From Paulownia fortunei (lineage: Eukaryota; Streptophyta; Magnoliopsida; Lamiales; Paulowniaceae): a stretch of 64,000 nt of DNA. The stretch lies in contig CM033107.1 in assembly GCA_019321725.1 (NCBI GenBank), positions 26,341,445 to 26,405,444 of the forward strand. The letters run 5' to 3'. Position numbers and translations under genes: made by a program. Below the pieces are notes generated by a model. The model was not told the DNA's origin. It did not search any database and saw only the letters and a list, made by a program, of their open reading frames with translations. Shown piece after piece: positions 49,801 through 62,490 of the stretch (its first letter is position 1; each line of letters starts with the position of its first letter).

Positions 49801-52800
49801 ATATTATTGTCTTTTATTGTGTGTAGATATGAGAGTATATTAAGATCTTTTAATATTTATTATAAGTATATAATTATGTATAGATATGTATTTATGTGTG
49901 TTTATATTACAGTTAAAATAATAACTATGTTATTAGCTATTATGCATAAATTCTTATGTTTAAATATGTGTGTATGTATTATAGTTGCTAGTATAAAAAG
50001 AGTAAAATTTTCAATCAAATTATGTATTTAAGTGAACCAAATAAATTAATGAAAAAAACTGTCTAATTATGGTTTCAATCCATATATGTACTCCAAGTGA
50101 AAAATTATTCTACTTTACCTTTTTCTAATACGAACAATTATTGTACTAAATATGTTGTTAGGATTTTATATGTCCATTAATCCAATTACTTTGCGAATAA
50201 AACTATTATTTTTGAAAATATTGAAATATAACACAGTTGATCAATTGACCCACACAAAATCCACAATACAAAAAATCCCAAAAATATTAAAATTAGTGTT
50301 CATGTATGGTCACCAAATCCAAGTAAAGTAGGGTCGTTTTAATTTGCCCCCAAAAATATCAGCACTTAGCAGCCCAAAATTGATCTGTCTATTTTGAACT
50401 TTGATTGGGCAGTAGATATTGAACATGGAAATTTGAAGATGTGAGGCTATGATTTTCTTTTCCTTTTGAGTACGTAAAAGTGAGGCTATGATTAGATTAG
50501 TGCATCATATTATCCCAAGTTGTCCACTATGATATCATATGTTTGGGGATAATTAAAGGGCACATCACTGTTAACAAATCTCCAAAAGTCAAATCTTGTT
50601 TCACATCAATTTTGTTTTAGTTTAATGTGAAAATGGACTCACCCTAAACTCAAGCTATCATTTTTTCTATTATTATTGTTATTTTTATTATTATTATATT
50701 CGTTGTCATTGTAATAATTTATATTTTACAAAAAAAAAATGTATGGTCATGATCATTATTAAGTACAATAGTTTTATTAAAATAGTTTTATTTTCTATGT
50801 GTTTTGTGAATTATCCTTATCACAGCAAAGTGTTAGCTTTATTTATAATATACTAAAATCGAATAAATATAGTGCATAACTATAAATGTACGATTTTTGA
50901 AAATAAAGAATTTGTTGATCATGTAAAATTTGCAATAGTGTTCTTATAAAACAAAATTTATGCTATCCGTAAGGTTTTTAATTTAAGGTTGTCCTTGAAA
51001 TTTTGACCAAGAAATAAAAAAAAAAAAAAGTATATATGGTAATAATTTATTGAAGATGCATATAATAATATTCTGTTTTGGTCATAAAAATAAAAATAAT
51101 GTTGCGATTTAGTCAATATGGACCAAAAAAGTCTAGATTTTGTCACACGCTAAATTGCTATATTATTTTTAATTTCTTGACAAAATTTAATTTCTTACAT
51201 TGGTAATATTTGCAAGTATTAATAAACTATTTAATTTTTTTTAAATGTTACTTAGTGTCATAATTGTTTTATGATTTAACCAAATTAGAAGCTTGTGGAT
51301 AAAATTAAATTGTTAACCCAAGGACCTTATCTAATCAATGACATCACAATAACAATTAAGTCACCCAAAATTATATTTTGAGATTGCATGGCTATTCTGA
51401 TTTCCATAAACAACTAAATTATACTTTTTTAGATAGCATTTTATCTTATAATTTTTAACTAAATTCAAAGTATATGATAGTCATATATGGATACATGGAT
51501 ACGTAGACGTAATTTTAGAAGATAAATAGCTTAGAAGACTGGTTATTCATGCCGAAATTCACTCACAGATTTCCACTAGAATTAGAACCTTCACCCCATC
51601 ATTGGAAGTGAGTAATATATTGATTGATCCACCAATTAAATTGTGGTCGATGGCAATTTATTGTCATTTTTATTAACCTTTTGGCTACACTTAGTATTTT
51701 ATATATATACATATACATACACACATATATACATATATATATGAATGAAATGATTAAGTTTTTAAATACATGAAACAATTGATTATAAATAACACTGTAT
51801 GAGTAATTTCATACCAAAAATAAAACGAATAATGAAATATCGAGAGGTTTTTTTATATCAATAAATATTACATCATTTATGGTGAAAGATTGATAAAGAA
51901 AATTTGATTGGAGACAGGGAACGGGATTACAATTGAAAAGATTCTTGGGGTGAAAAAGAAATTGCATATTTTTTCATTTTCCCATTAAAAATGTAAAATA
52001 AAAATTCGAACCACACAAGATACTTGTAAAACGGAATAGGCATTTTAGGCCAAACTGTGGTAATCATGGATTTCCAAAGACTTGTTTGGACATTTTGCAG
52101 GAACGATATCTTATGATCATGAATCTTACAACCTTTGAAGAAATAAGTATGAATCGAATTTATGTAACTCTTGACATTTTGGCATTTTGACATTTTCAAA
52201 GTTGATCTTATCAGGCAAAGAAATTAATAAAGACTACAGTGTGTAGACCAATATAAGATATAAGGAAGAGGGGAGCAAAAAATAAAAAATAAAAAAATTC
52301 AAACTTCAAATCATCTAATTTGAATAATTTTACAAGCCTTTGAAATATTCTAGAAGATATTTTTCTGATTTTTTTTGCTCCTCTCTTTATCTGGTTATAA
52401 CAATTTAGAGCCTTTTCATGATACTTGACAATAGCTTTTCGCAAAAATATAGTGATTATTTTAGCCATTTTGATTTAAGCAAAAAATTAGCAAATTGATT
52501 AAGAGGTTTTAAAGAAAACAAGGGTGTAAACGAATTGAGATAATGAATATACATTGTTATTTAAATTTATATTAAATTTTAAAAATTATATTTAAATTTT
52601 AAAAATTATTAATTAAATCGAATTTGAATTAGTTTTAATTAAATTGAATTTGAATAATTTAATTTTTTTACGTATTTTAATTTAATCGAGTTGGAACAAA
52701 ACTTAAAATTTTTAATGATAGATCTTCGGTCATATCGAATAGTTGAATTTGATATTCATCCTTTTTTTTTAAACATCGAATGAGCCGAGTTAAAAAGAAA

Positions 52801-54093
52801 AAAAAACATGAAACTTTTACATGCGATTCAAAGTAGTTGGACAAATATGCTAAGAGTGATTGATTTGGAAAACCACGTGGACTGAACTAATTACTAATAG
52901 TATAAATGGAAGGAGCCGATTAAAATATTAAAAACGAGTTATTCGAAGTTAATGATAGCACATGGACTCAATTGGTTCATTACTAAGATTTATGGCAAGT
53001 TGAGGCCTTTTTCTTTTTTCTTTTTCAAATGCTTAGAAGAAAAAGAGTACTCATTTTGTCTCATTTTTGTGTGTTTATTTTGTATGGACACAATTTTTAA
53101 ATAAGAATTTCACAAACATAAGTAGTTGATTAGTAATTAAAAATTAAACGTGTCATATTATTATATTAATAAATATTATTTTTTGAGTAAAAAATTATTT
53201 GAGCGTTTTTATTTTTTATTTTTAAATAGAAACATTAAGTTTAAAATAAAGGGAATATCAGGACATAATTTAGAGAATTATAATTCCAAACAAGTAGAAT
53301 TAATTGAGGTTGCATTTGAATAGAATAAATTGGATTCTAGATAATGATTTAAATGAAGGATGTCAAATATTCTTATAATATGAATTTAAAACACACAAAA
53401 ATGACTCAAAAAATAGTTCAAAATAGGAGTTTAACAATTTATGAAAATCCTGATATTATTCAAACAAACTCAATGAATATATTATTATTAGTTTAATTTA
53501 TTTTTTTTATCTCAAATCCATTAATTCAAATGATCAATCAAAATGGAGCTTGAAAGTAAAGCTAATTTCCTCCCATGATACTTCATTGGTTTAGAAATGA
53601 TAAAGATAGAATTAGCATCAAATCAAGAATCTTGGAATACATTTGTGATTGGTAAAAATTCAATTTCTTTTTTCGATTGGTATTGCAATAACAAATTTCC
53701 ATTTGTGATTGCAACAAAAATTTAATTTGTGAGTTAAGCTACATTTATTAGAGTGGCATGTGTGACAAAATTGTTTGTTCCCAATTTATTGTGTAATGGA
53801 TGGATCCATCTACATGCTTAGTTGCTACATTAATATTTTCAGGAAAGGAAATAGTTCAAAACTTTTACCATTTAGATTTAAAACCAATATTTTCACTATC
53901 ATATCAATTCCTTTTTTTTTTTTTTTCAAAAATAATTTCATGATTGAAGCAATATTTTCATGTTATAGGCAGCATTAAAAAATGCCACCATTTTCGCCAT
54001 TACCTTAAACAAATCATAATGAGGGTAAAAATGGAAAATACCATTCTTTACAAATAAAAAAGTTCAGTTATAAATTCTCTTAATGCATATCAC
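46892..54093. other. Intergenic region between the UVR/SnoaL and IPCS genes
   Basis: The first 200-300 bases are the leader and promoter side of the UVR/SnoaL gene. The remaining ~7 kb is strongly AT-rich: (AT)n at 48677-48699, CA-rich words at 49339-49370, AT-rich low-complexity sequence at 49380-50030, and a dispersed-repeat fragment from 52522. Two neighbouring minus-strand frames at 51927-52468 (85 and 90 codons) are lysine- and phenylalanine-rich and unlike any family I know. A T20 run lies at about 53907-53926. No gene is supportable. Confidence 0.5.
52522..52800. repeat. Second fragment of the dispersed AT-rich repeat
   Basis: Starts GGGTGTAAACGAATTGAG, matching the element at 8524 in 17 of 18 bases, and continues with similar AATCGAATTTGAAT-type words and ATCGAGTTGG. 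Old and non-coding. Confidence 0.45.
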
Positions 54094-54099
54094 TATAAA
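54094..54099 (+). promoter_or_regulatory. Probable TATA box of IPCS
   Basis: TATAAA about 510 bases before the start codon. With it, the leader would be about 480 bases and would include the GA-rich block (54238-54320). A leader intron is possible. Confidence 0.4.
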
Positions 54100-54527
54100 A
54101 TTGAATTCATTTTTTCCTCCAATTTATAATTTTCCATCTCTTTAAAAAATATTTCTCCTGTCCCTGCCTCACTCCTCAACTGTTCTCCGTGTTCAACTCT
54201 CGGTTTGGCAGACATAGAAGACAAATCAAACGAAACTATTAGGAGAGAGAAGAAAAAACTAGGAGAGAGAGAAGAAAAAACTAGGAACACCCCCACACCC
54301 CAGTTTTATAGAGAGAGAAAAAAAAAGGTTCCTTTCTGCGATTTTTCAGTTTCAATCATTTCAAATTTTTTTGGCAGTAGCAGTGGAAAAATCTATCATT
54401 ATCTTCCAAGATCCTTGATTTGGAAACTGGTTTTTGGCTTGTTAGATCTTCGAGGGTAATTGTTTTTGGTTTCTTGGTGGATTCTTGATTGAGTATTGAA
54501 AATAAAGGGAGTTTCTTTTGTTGAGGA

Positions 54528-54849
54528 TGAAGAATGTTGATTCTCAAAAGGGTTTGTTTGTGATGTAATATGGCACTGTTTGTTGGCTGCCATACACATA
54601 CAAGATGTCGTTTTACATTGGTCGCGAGTCTTCAAAGGTTCGCCTTTTTCTTTTTCTGCACTTTTTAGTATATGGTATTCGGTTTTCGTTTTTGCTTCCT
54701 TGCTAGTTTGGTTTTCTTGTTAATTGTCCGGGATTAATTTTATTGAGGTGTTTTTTGTTATTTTTGTCACGAGAAGTTATGGAAGAGAATTTGTGCGGAG
54801 ACAGCAACAGAACTCAACCTTCTTGCAGAAAATTGGAAGTATATTATAG
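54528..54849 (+). promoter_or_regulatory. Upstream ORFs before and across the IPCS start
   Basis: A 13-codon frame starts at 54528 and ends in TAA at 54567-54569. A second ATG at 54570 is out of frame with the IPCS start at 54605 and, across the first intron, stays open for 46 codons to TAG at 54847-54849. If both lie in the mature leader they would restrain IPCS translation. A leader intron ending at 54604 would remove them. Confidence 0.4.
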
Positions 54850-57800
54850 GGGGTCTCATCTTTCAGGTATCTTCGTACCTATTGTTTATGTTTATCGATC
54901 AATATCTGCTTGCTTACCTGAAATGGCTGGTGATAGTGCCAGAGCAATTCCCTTACCAAAACAAGAACTGAATTGAAACTTTTGTAGTGGAATTATGAAA
55001 ACCATAACATATTCCTGACCGATCATGAGATTTTTTGCTCAAACTCATGGCCATCAAGAATCGTTGTTTAAAGTATTTATATTTTTCATGACAAATAATT
55101 GATTTTTTCTGAGTTGTCAACTAATTGAAATTAAAAATTGAACCCACAGAAAAACCCATGTTCCAAAATTTGCTATTTACTTGTAAAAGGTCCCACCCTC
55201 CCCTCCCCCTTGGCTAAGAAAGAACTTAGTGGTGGTGGTTTGCAGATGGAGTAATAATTAGGCAAATAGGACGTCAGATGTACTTCTTAGATGCATTATT
55301 TTTGGTACTGTCTTTTAAGGTTGTTTAGATGTCAAGAAAAATCAAATTCTTGGTGGCTTTCACATTTATCCTTTGCTAGATGTTGATCATGTAATATTGG
55401 AGAAAGAATTTGCAGTGGAAAAATTGTGTAATAGAGAAGTGTTTGGATCGTATGAAAAGTGCAGAACCATGGTTTGATAGACCACATAGGTTTTCTGTAT
55501 GCTTTATAAATTTTTTATAGATGACAGGTTGATCATAAGGAAACTACGTCAAGTATTACTTCTGCTCTAGATTATGAATATTGATCTGGAATTATTGCCA
55601 GCTGCTTGTCATTCTCCATATTCCTATGATTTTGTCAGTTATGGTGAAAAACATGTCTTTCTAGTTTTTATGATTTGAGTTATAGGGAATTTTCATACTC
55701 GATGCCAATTTGTTGGAAGACCTTAAGATCTTTCGAACAGCTAAGATTTGTATCTTGTTATGCTATTTATGAATTGGGAAGTCTATATTAGGTTACATAG
55801 TTGGCATTAAGTAAGCTCTAGCTGTCCCTTGATAAATGTTGCTAAAGTTAAGTTCTACTATCATTTATTTCCAAACTGAAGACATGAACAATATGTGGTT
55901 TATTATGGTATTTGGTTTCGGAAGTGGAATATATATGGTTTTATGTGATGACATATGCTGATCTCTCTAGCTAAATGGATCATGCTTTTTCTGCAACTTA
56001 TATCTAATAGCTCGTATTTTCCTATTTACTTTTGGCATGGTATCAGCATAGAAACTGGGAACATGATTTGTGGAAGAAACTTTCGGTGGCTGGGCCTTAA
56101 GTATTTTCTTTTTATGGGAAGACCATAACACTTTTGAGTCTGTTATTTGAAAATTGATGGTGCTTGCCGTTACCTAGGATGGATAATTACTTTCATTGAA
56201 CTCAGGATATGGGTGTTAGCTTTAGTTTATTATGTTTTATGCCCTTTTGCTTAATTTCCTTGGGGTATCTGTGGGCTATATTTTGTTTGGATCTATTATA
56301 TGATGTCTATCTATAATGCCTTTGATCAGTACATCCATGGACTGGCAGCCCGAGGAGTTCATTATTTACATCGGCCAGGACCAACACTTCAGGATGTTGG
56401 CTTCTTCCTTCTTCCGGTAAAGCATAAACTATTTTTGTTTTTGTTGCTTAAATGTTACTACTAACACGCCTGCTCTTTTCTGGGGATTTTTTCTTATGCT
56501 ATAAACTTTGTCCACCTGTAGGAGCTTGGGCAAGACAAAGCTTACATCAGTGAAACTGTATTTACCTTTATTTTTCTATCTTTTGTCTTGGTGAGTTTTC
56601 ACACTATTACATAATATTTTGTATGCAACTTATTTTCAGTTTATGTATAATGTTCTACATGTTTGTGATGCTGCATGCAGTGGACTTTTCATCCTTTCAT
56701 TTTGAAGAGCAAGAAGATCTACACTGTCCTGATATGGTGCAGGGTATTGGCATTCTTAATTGTAAGTGCAATTTTTGGTCACCTTCTTAGTAGCCTTTGT
56801 GGACCTATTAGTTCTTTGAATATCTAATTCTTAATGATGTGCCAAATAATTGAAGCTTAATAAGCTTTTTAAAGTTTTTTATTTGTAGATAGCGTGCATT
56901 TAAGTATATGGAAAATTGGTTTGGGGGGAGGGGGGAACTCAATAGTCATTTGATTTGCGTTTTGAGAATACTATGGGAACATTTTGAGAAAGTACTGAGT
57001 TTCAATGTTTTTATGATTAGTTTTCTTTCTGTACTCAGGCTTGTCAATTTCTTCGGATCATAACTTTCTATTCTACTCTGCTGCCCGGTCCAAACTATCA
57101 TTGTCGAGAGGTAAAAGTTGACTTGGTTTTTTCCTTTCTCACTTGATGCCGTGTGCTTTTACTTTCTGCTGAAGATCTTTGTCATTTTTCTATTTTCTGC
57201 AGAATTTGTATGTGAACTGTACAATTTATACTGGAAAATTTGTTCTCAATGATGTAGGGCTCAAAGCTTGCTAGGCTGCCTCGCCCTGATAATATTTTAG
57301 AAGTTCTATTAATTAATTGTAGGTGACTATTTCCTTGTTGGTTTCTCATCTGGTGTTCTAATGCCAAGAAAAATATTTGATTGTGTGCTCATTGGAATTT
57401 TTATGGTTGTGCAGTTCCTCGTGGAGTGCTTTATGGCTGTGGTGATTTGATATTTTCATCTCACATGATATTCTCTCTAGTCTTTGTGCGAACATACCAT
57501 AAATACGGCACTCGAAGGTAATACCATGGTTATCTCTTGCCATAAGATGATGCTCAGGTTTTGTTTGCAATTTTGATGTTAAGAAGATATATTCGACAAT
57601 GGTTCTATGAAGTTGTGACATGTATCTTGGTGTGGTATGGCAGGCTTGTGAAGCATTGTGCTTGGTTAATTGTTGTGATTCAGAGCCTGTTGATTGTTGC
57701 ATCCCGTAAGCACTACACGGTTGATGTTGTTGTGGCATGGTAAATTATCTATTTAAGCTTCACTTTCGACTTAGTGCCTGTAATTCCAACAATATCTGAT

Positions 57801-58299
57801 AGATTTCCGAACTCATGATTTTGTTGCAGGTACACTGTTAATTTGGTGGTGTTCTTTATAGACAAGAAGTTGCCAGGTTGGCATTTATTGTTCTCTGAAT
57901 AGTCATATCTGCTTTATTTCTGTCTTGTTCTCTCCCAGTGCCCGTTGTTGCAATTTTGAGCCCGACTTGGATTATCTTCTTGCAGAACTGCCCGATCGTT
58001 CCAATGGAGCTGGAGCATCATTGCTCCCATTGAGCAAGGATAACAAGACTAGGGAAGAGAATCACAAACTCATGAATGGAAATTCTGGGGATTCTGCCGA
58101 CTGGGTATGCAATTGCTCCCCCCCCCCCCCCCCCGCCCCCATCTCTTGATATTTCTATGAATCTGCTTTCGATAATGAGTTGCATCAGTTTTCTTAACAT
58201 TGCTCTTTTCCTTTTCAGAAGCCAAGAACTCAAATCAATGGCAAGATTATGGAAGAAGGGAATGTTGTGCATGTTGAAGCAGTTATCAATGGTGTATAA
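54605..58299 (+). CDS. IPCS: Inositol phosphorylceramide synthase
   Basis: Transfers phosphoinositol from phosphatidylinositol to ceramide in the Golgi/trans-Golgi, the first step towards the plant GIPC sphingolipids. Twelve exons: 54605-54637, 54777-54866, 56330-56416, 56522-56590, 56681-56761, 57039-57110, 57258-57318, 57415-57517, 57644-57739, 57830-57876, 57986-58104 and 58219-58299. All frames agree, giving 312 residues, close to the Arabidopsis enzymes. Several membrane helices are visible. The lipid phosphatase-like catalytic triad is present: H181 in [10 protein letters not shown], and H222 and D226 in [15 protein letters not shown]. Other hallmarks are [20 protein letters not shown] and [18 protein letters not shown]. 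The hydrophilic tail PELPDRSNG...[10 protein letters not shown] is also typical. The start matches the family ([15 protein letters not shown]). Intron 2 is about 1.46 kb. Intron 11 holds a C17 run 13 bases after its donor. Confidence 0.97.
58118..58140. repeat. C17-G-C5 tract in IPCS intron 11
   Basis: Seventeen C residues, one G and five C, starting 13 bases after the end of exon 11. Such homopolymers are unstable and error-prone in sequencing. Confidence 0.9.
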
Positions 58300-59436
58300 T
58301 CAATGAACGATGCATCAGTGCAACTATTTGGAACTGCATGGCCTTGATCATTCTACTTCACAGCTTGTCTCTGGAAGAATCATCCCCACTGTTCCGCAAG
58401 ACCGGTAAACATCATTTGTAATCTAGATTATGGAGTCCTGGTTATGCTTTTCAAAGTTTTGTAGTCCTTGGATGGACTTGCAATGTCATCAACAGCACCA
58501 TAATGCATCATGGAATTCCAAAATTGTAATTGCTTCAATTATTATTGATCATATCTCCCACTTACTTGTGCTTCATTATTAATTATTTGCAATGAAAAAC
58601 CATCATAATATGAAACGGAACTTATAAAAACCTCAAGAACTGCGTACCCCTGTAACCTAAGTTTCCACATATATCATGATACCCATACTTGTATGTTTGG
58701 ATGGTTCGTGAAACAGTCGACAGAGGGACAAATTGCCGTTGCCCTTGCATAGCTTATATCATAGTCAGCTGTCTGGAAATCAAGGAATCTTCTGAACTGG
58801 AAAGGTCGCTTTATCTAATGGACACTTGCATCTTTGATCACATGCCTTGCAGAGGCTATTCTACATTTCTTAATTTGAGAATGAAGAAAAAATTGGCCAA
58901 TCCCATGTGCTAGTGGGACTGGGAGCATGTTCAAAATTTATACCCTTATAACCAATTGACTGTAACTTGAGGTTGCTATTCATACTCGGTACTTGGCTTT
59001 GCTGATTGAACTTATAGGGTGTTCGGATTGGGGGATTTAGCAGCAAATTATTTCAAATCCATAGTATTTGTCTGAATAAACTCGAGTTAGTATGGGTTTT
59101 AGATCATTTGGCAATCAGTTTGAATTATTTTTTTAATTATCATCATGGATTCGAAATCCTTTCATATTAAAACTTTTTAGTTTTAAATCATTTCTGAAAG
59201 GGGGATTTACTGCGTACCAGACTGATGTTGGCTTTATTTGCCTCACCCATAAAAGAGTGTGCTGATAAAAGAGATATATGTTGAACGAGGTTTGATTTTA
59301 AGTGGCCGAAGAATAAACTCATAATTACAACAGAAGTTGAAGTTTTGGCTACTATGTTTGTTCCACTAATATTCTACTACATATGTTTCAGAGTTGGCAC
59401 GTTTCTGGTAAATGTACCAGACCCCCGCATACCAAA

Positions 59437-59438
<2 letters not shown>

Positions 59439-59476
<38 letters not shown>

Positions 59477-59519
59477 CTCTTTCTTGGGTGGGGTGGGGTG
59501 GGGTGGGGAGTTGGGTGGG
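59439..59519. repeat. (GT)n microsatellite followed by (GGGGT)n tract
   Basis: About 17 GT units, a short pyrimidine spacer, then GGG followed by four GGGG blocks, each separated by one T (59486-59508), with two more GGG blocks just beyond. The G-rich strand is a strong G-quadruplex candidate. Confidence 0.9.
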
Positions 59520-61895
59520 TTTTCAAAGGAACACAATGGATCTCCTACCTACCATTCTTTTGCACTTTGGAGAAGTTCAGTTGACACATACGAGGGCGAG
59601 GAGGAGTTTTCAACGTCGAGCTCTCACATTAAGGCCGTGATTGCTTATGGAAATGATTTTAAAGAAATCTAATTTAAATTTTTTTTTTTTTTGTTGGTTT
59701 CTCCAACACATTTTTTTCATTTTTCCAAAAAATATATAAATCTAAACACCTTTTCATGAAAACAATATATTACATTTATTATAATTATCATATTTTTATT
59801 TCTTATCTACGTACTATGCTAATTAATCATATTCACGTTAAAAGAAAATTCATGTCATGTCATATGTAGTCGTTATATATATATATTTTTATTTAAATAC
59901 ATTCTCAAAAATTATTCTTATTTCTCTAAAATTACTTTATCTCAACTTTTTCTCAAAAATATAATTTTTTTGAAGTAAGATGTCAAACAATCACTCCTAA
60001 ATCTTCTACTCTTATTTTCCAAGCAAAGGAACATGAAAGCGTGAAGAAAGCAAAAACAAATGTTGTGTCCCCCATCGACAGACTTTCCGACGGGAGAAAG
60101 ACTTATAGAAAGGGAAGATAACATATCTGGCGGGCAAAGATTTTGAGGGTGTTTGATTAAATATATTTAAATTTTTTTATAAATTTCTACATCACATAAA
60201 ATATTTTTGGAGTCTATATGATATTAAATTTTATTTTAAAAATAATTTATTAAATATTTAAATAAAATAAAATTACAAAACTTTTAAGATGTTATAAATA
60301 ATAATTTTGTAATTAAAATGATCAAAATTAAAAAAATTTATTAAAATAAAATTTTATTTTAAAAATAAGTTAGGATGAATATACTTTTTTATAAAAGTTT
60401 ATAAATTCTCAATATCTTGTAAGCTTTTAAAAAAAATTACTAAATATTTTTCAACAGCTTATAAGTTCTTAAGCTTATAAATTCGCCAAATACCCTTTTA
60501 TTTATATATATATATATAATATAATATAATATATCTGGCTTCTTACTTACATGTACGAGGTTAAATCAAGAAGGCCAAGGCTTATGTTGGCCACCTCTAC
60601 GTCACAATTTGTGGTAGAGGTGGCCTCTGTTGGCGCGGCCCCGGCCCAGGCCCAAGTCAAGTACAAATGTTTAGGAAGCCCAAATCAATTTATGGAGCAG
60701 TACAAATCTTTATGGAGCCTAATGTTAGAAGTTATGGATGTAATCCTCTATGTAGACCAGCTGCAAAAAAAAAAAAAAAGGGATAGCTGATGAGAAAATC
60801 CTTAATTCTTTTCTTTAGTTTAAAGGACACAACAGTCCAGACAGCCAAAGGGTGAATTTGTTTTGACTGAACTAGGAAAAATGAAGTAAGAGGTGTTCTG
60901 TATATTACCAAATCTAAATTTTGGTACTTTGTATAGCCATTAGCTTGGTAATGGAGTAAACGCTATAAGTTTAAGGACCTTATGATATCAAGGCATCATT
61001 TGGACAATTCTATGAAGGGAAACTTAGTGTGTGTTAAAATTAAGGGTTAACTTTGATAAACTGAAGAGTGAGAATTGCAAACTGATTCTTAAACACAAGT
61101 ATGATCTTTGTAGTAGAGAATAGTTGATTGTGGAGAGCAGGTGAGAGCTTTCTTTTGTCGAAGCGCTCTCAAAATCAACTGGGCTTTGACCAATTTCTCC
61201 TGTATTTTCTTCTTACAAGAATCGGAATTATCACGATAATATGCAAGTTCTTTTTCACCTCAAAATCTTGATCTATAATGAAATTTTAGATTGATGATAC
61301 CGTCCTGTTCAAAAGTTGAACAATTTTACTATGGAAGAAACTGATGAGGGCTAGGCAAGTGTTGAATATTGATGACATTTTACGCAAAATCAAGTTCAAA
61401 TGGAATTTGTGCACGTTTTTGTGTTAATAAATCTCTCAAACATAATGCTGTGTGATACATATATATATAAGCATATTCAAAGACATCCAATAATGCATAA
61501 AATCTTCTCAATTGGACTTCACCCCGCCAACACACAGACACCCTTTCTTTCTCAATAATTCCTTCCCTCATTCACTTTCTTTTGATTTTCTTTTCTTTTT
61601 TGGGTGGGGGTGGGGTATAAATTCTTTAGCATCATACTATATTTTTCTTTCTCTGGTATTTTGGGAATGGGGCTGTATACAGCTAGTTTTGTTAGCCATG
61701 TGCCCTCCCTATCATGTGTATCTTTGTTGATACATTTGGGCGGAAAATTGTCCCCTTAGTTACTAATATTACAAAATGTACAATGCAGGGATAAGGGCTT
61801 CATGCGTGCCCCACTGCATGACCAAGGAGTATTCACGTTGGCGTAATTTAAGCATCCAAATCAGTATTCTAGTCAACACAAAGTTCTCAAACTTT

Positions 61896-61928
61896 TGTGT
61901 GTGTGTGTGTGTGTGTGGAGAGAGAGAG
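61896..61928. repeat. Compound microsatellite (TG)n(GA)n
   Basis: About 11 TG units followed by about five GA units. Same arrangement as the loci at 5735 and 44196. Confidence 0.9.
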
Positions 61929-62075
61929 TGGCAAAATAGAGATTAGATATCGGGTGTTTCCACATGAATCATAGATATAACGAGTTTAGTTTCTGTTTCA
62001 CATCAAAAGAATAAGTAAAATAAGACTTAATATATCTGTGTAGGTTTAAGATTTAATAATTTAAACGCTTGGATC

Positions 62076-62490
62076 AAGTTAAATTCTATAGGTATGTTTG
62101 GAAAATCACAATTGATGGGCTCGAGTTTACCCTCAACAAGTAAAAAGTGTGACAAGCCACTCCAATATGTTTTTTCAGACGAGGGTTTGACTTTCTTGAG
62201 ATGGTAAGAGTTGTGGTGAGAGCTTGGGAGTTAAAACCCAATGTTTGATAACGAGATGCGATGATTTACATGTTTAAAACACAATACCTTAAACTTTTGA
62301 GTTAAGTTGAAATCTATATAGGTGTGAGACTGAATTACAATTGATGGACTCCCCTCGGCTTAATCTCCACAAGTAAGAAGCCCTCTCCAAGAAGAGAGAG
62401 AGGATATGCATATATTAATTGGCCCAATCACTATAGATGAAGTCCCAATATTTATTGACTTAATCTCTACAAGTAACAAGTATGATAGGC
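62076..62490. repeat. Diverged internal repeats
   Basis: Three related blocks. The first (62076-62147) and second (62304-62380) share AAGTT-AAATCTATA...ACAATTGATGGRCTC and a following AACAAGTAA/CACAAGTAA. The third (about 62440-62490) shares CTTAATCTCTACAAGTAACAAG with the second. They look like remnants of an old dispersed element. No open reading frame. Confidence 0.5.

Noticed and set aside
49756..50031. 91-codon hydrophobic frame in an AT/GTGT-rich stretch
   Set aside because: Low-complexity TA/TG sequence translates into Tyr, Ile, Val and Cys runs that mimic a membrane protein. Nothing else supports a gene.
51927..52468. Two adjacent minus-strand frames (90 and 85 codons), one starting MAKIITIFLRKAIVKYHEKA
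   Set aside because: They are dominated by Lys, Phe and Ile from AT-rich DNA, have no recognisable motif, no splice pattern joining them and no promoter or CT-rich leader. Chance frames are the simpler explanation.
60551..60790. 79-codon frame over the GC-rich hairpin patch
   Set aside because: It ends in a poly-A-encoded lysine run and has no family resemblance. The patch is better described by its hairpin.
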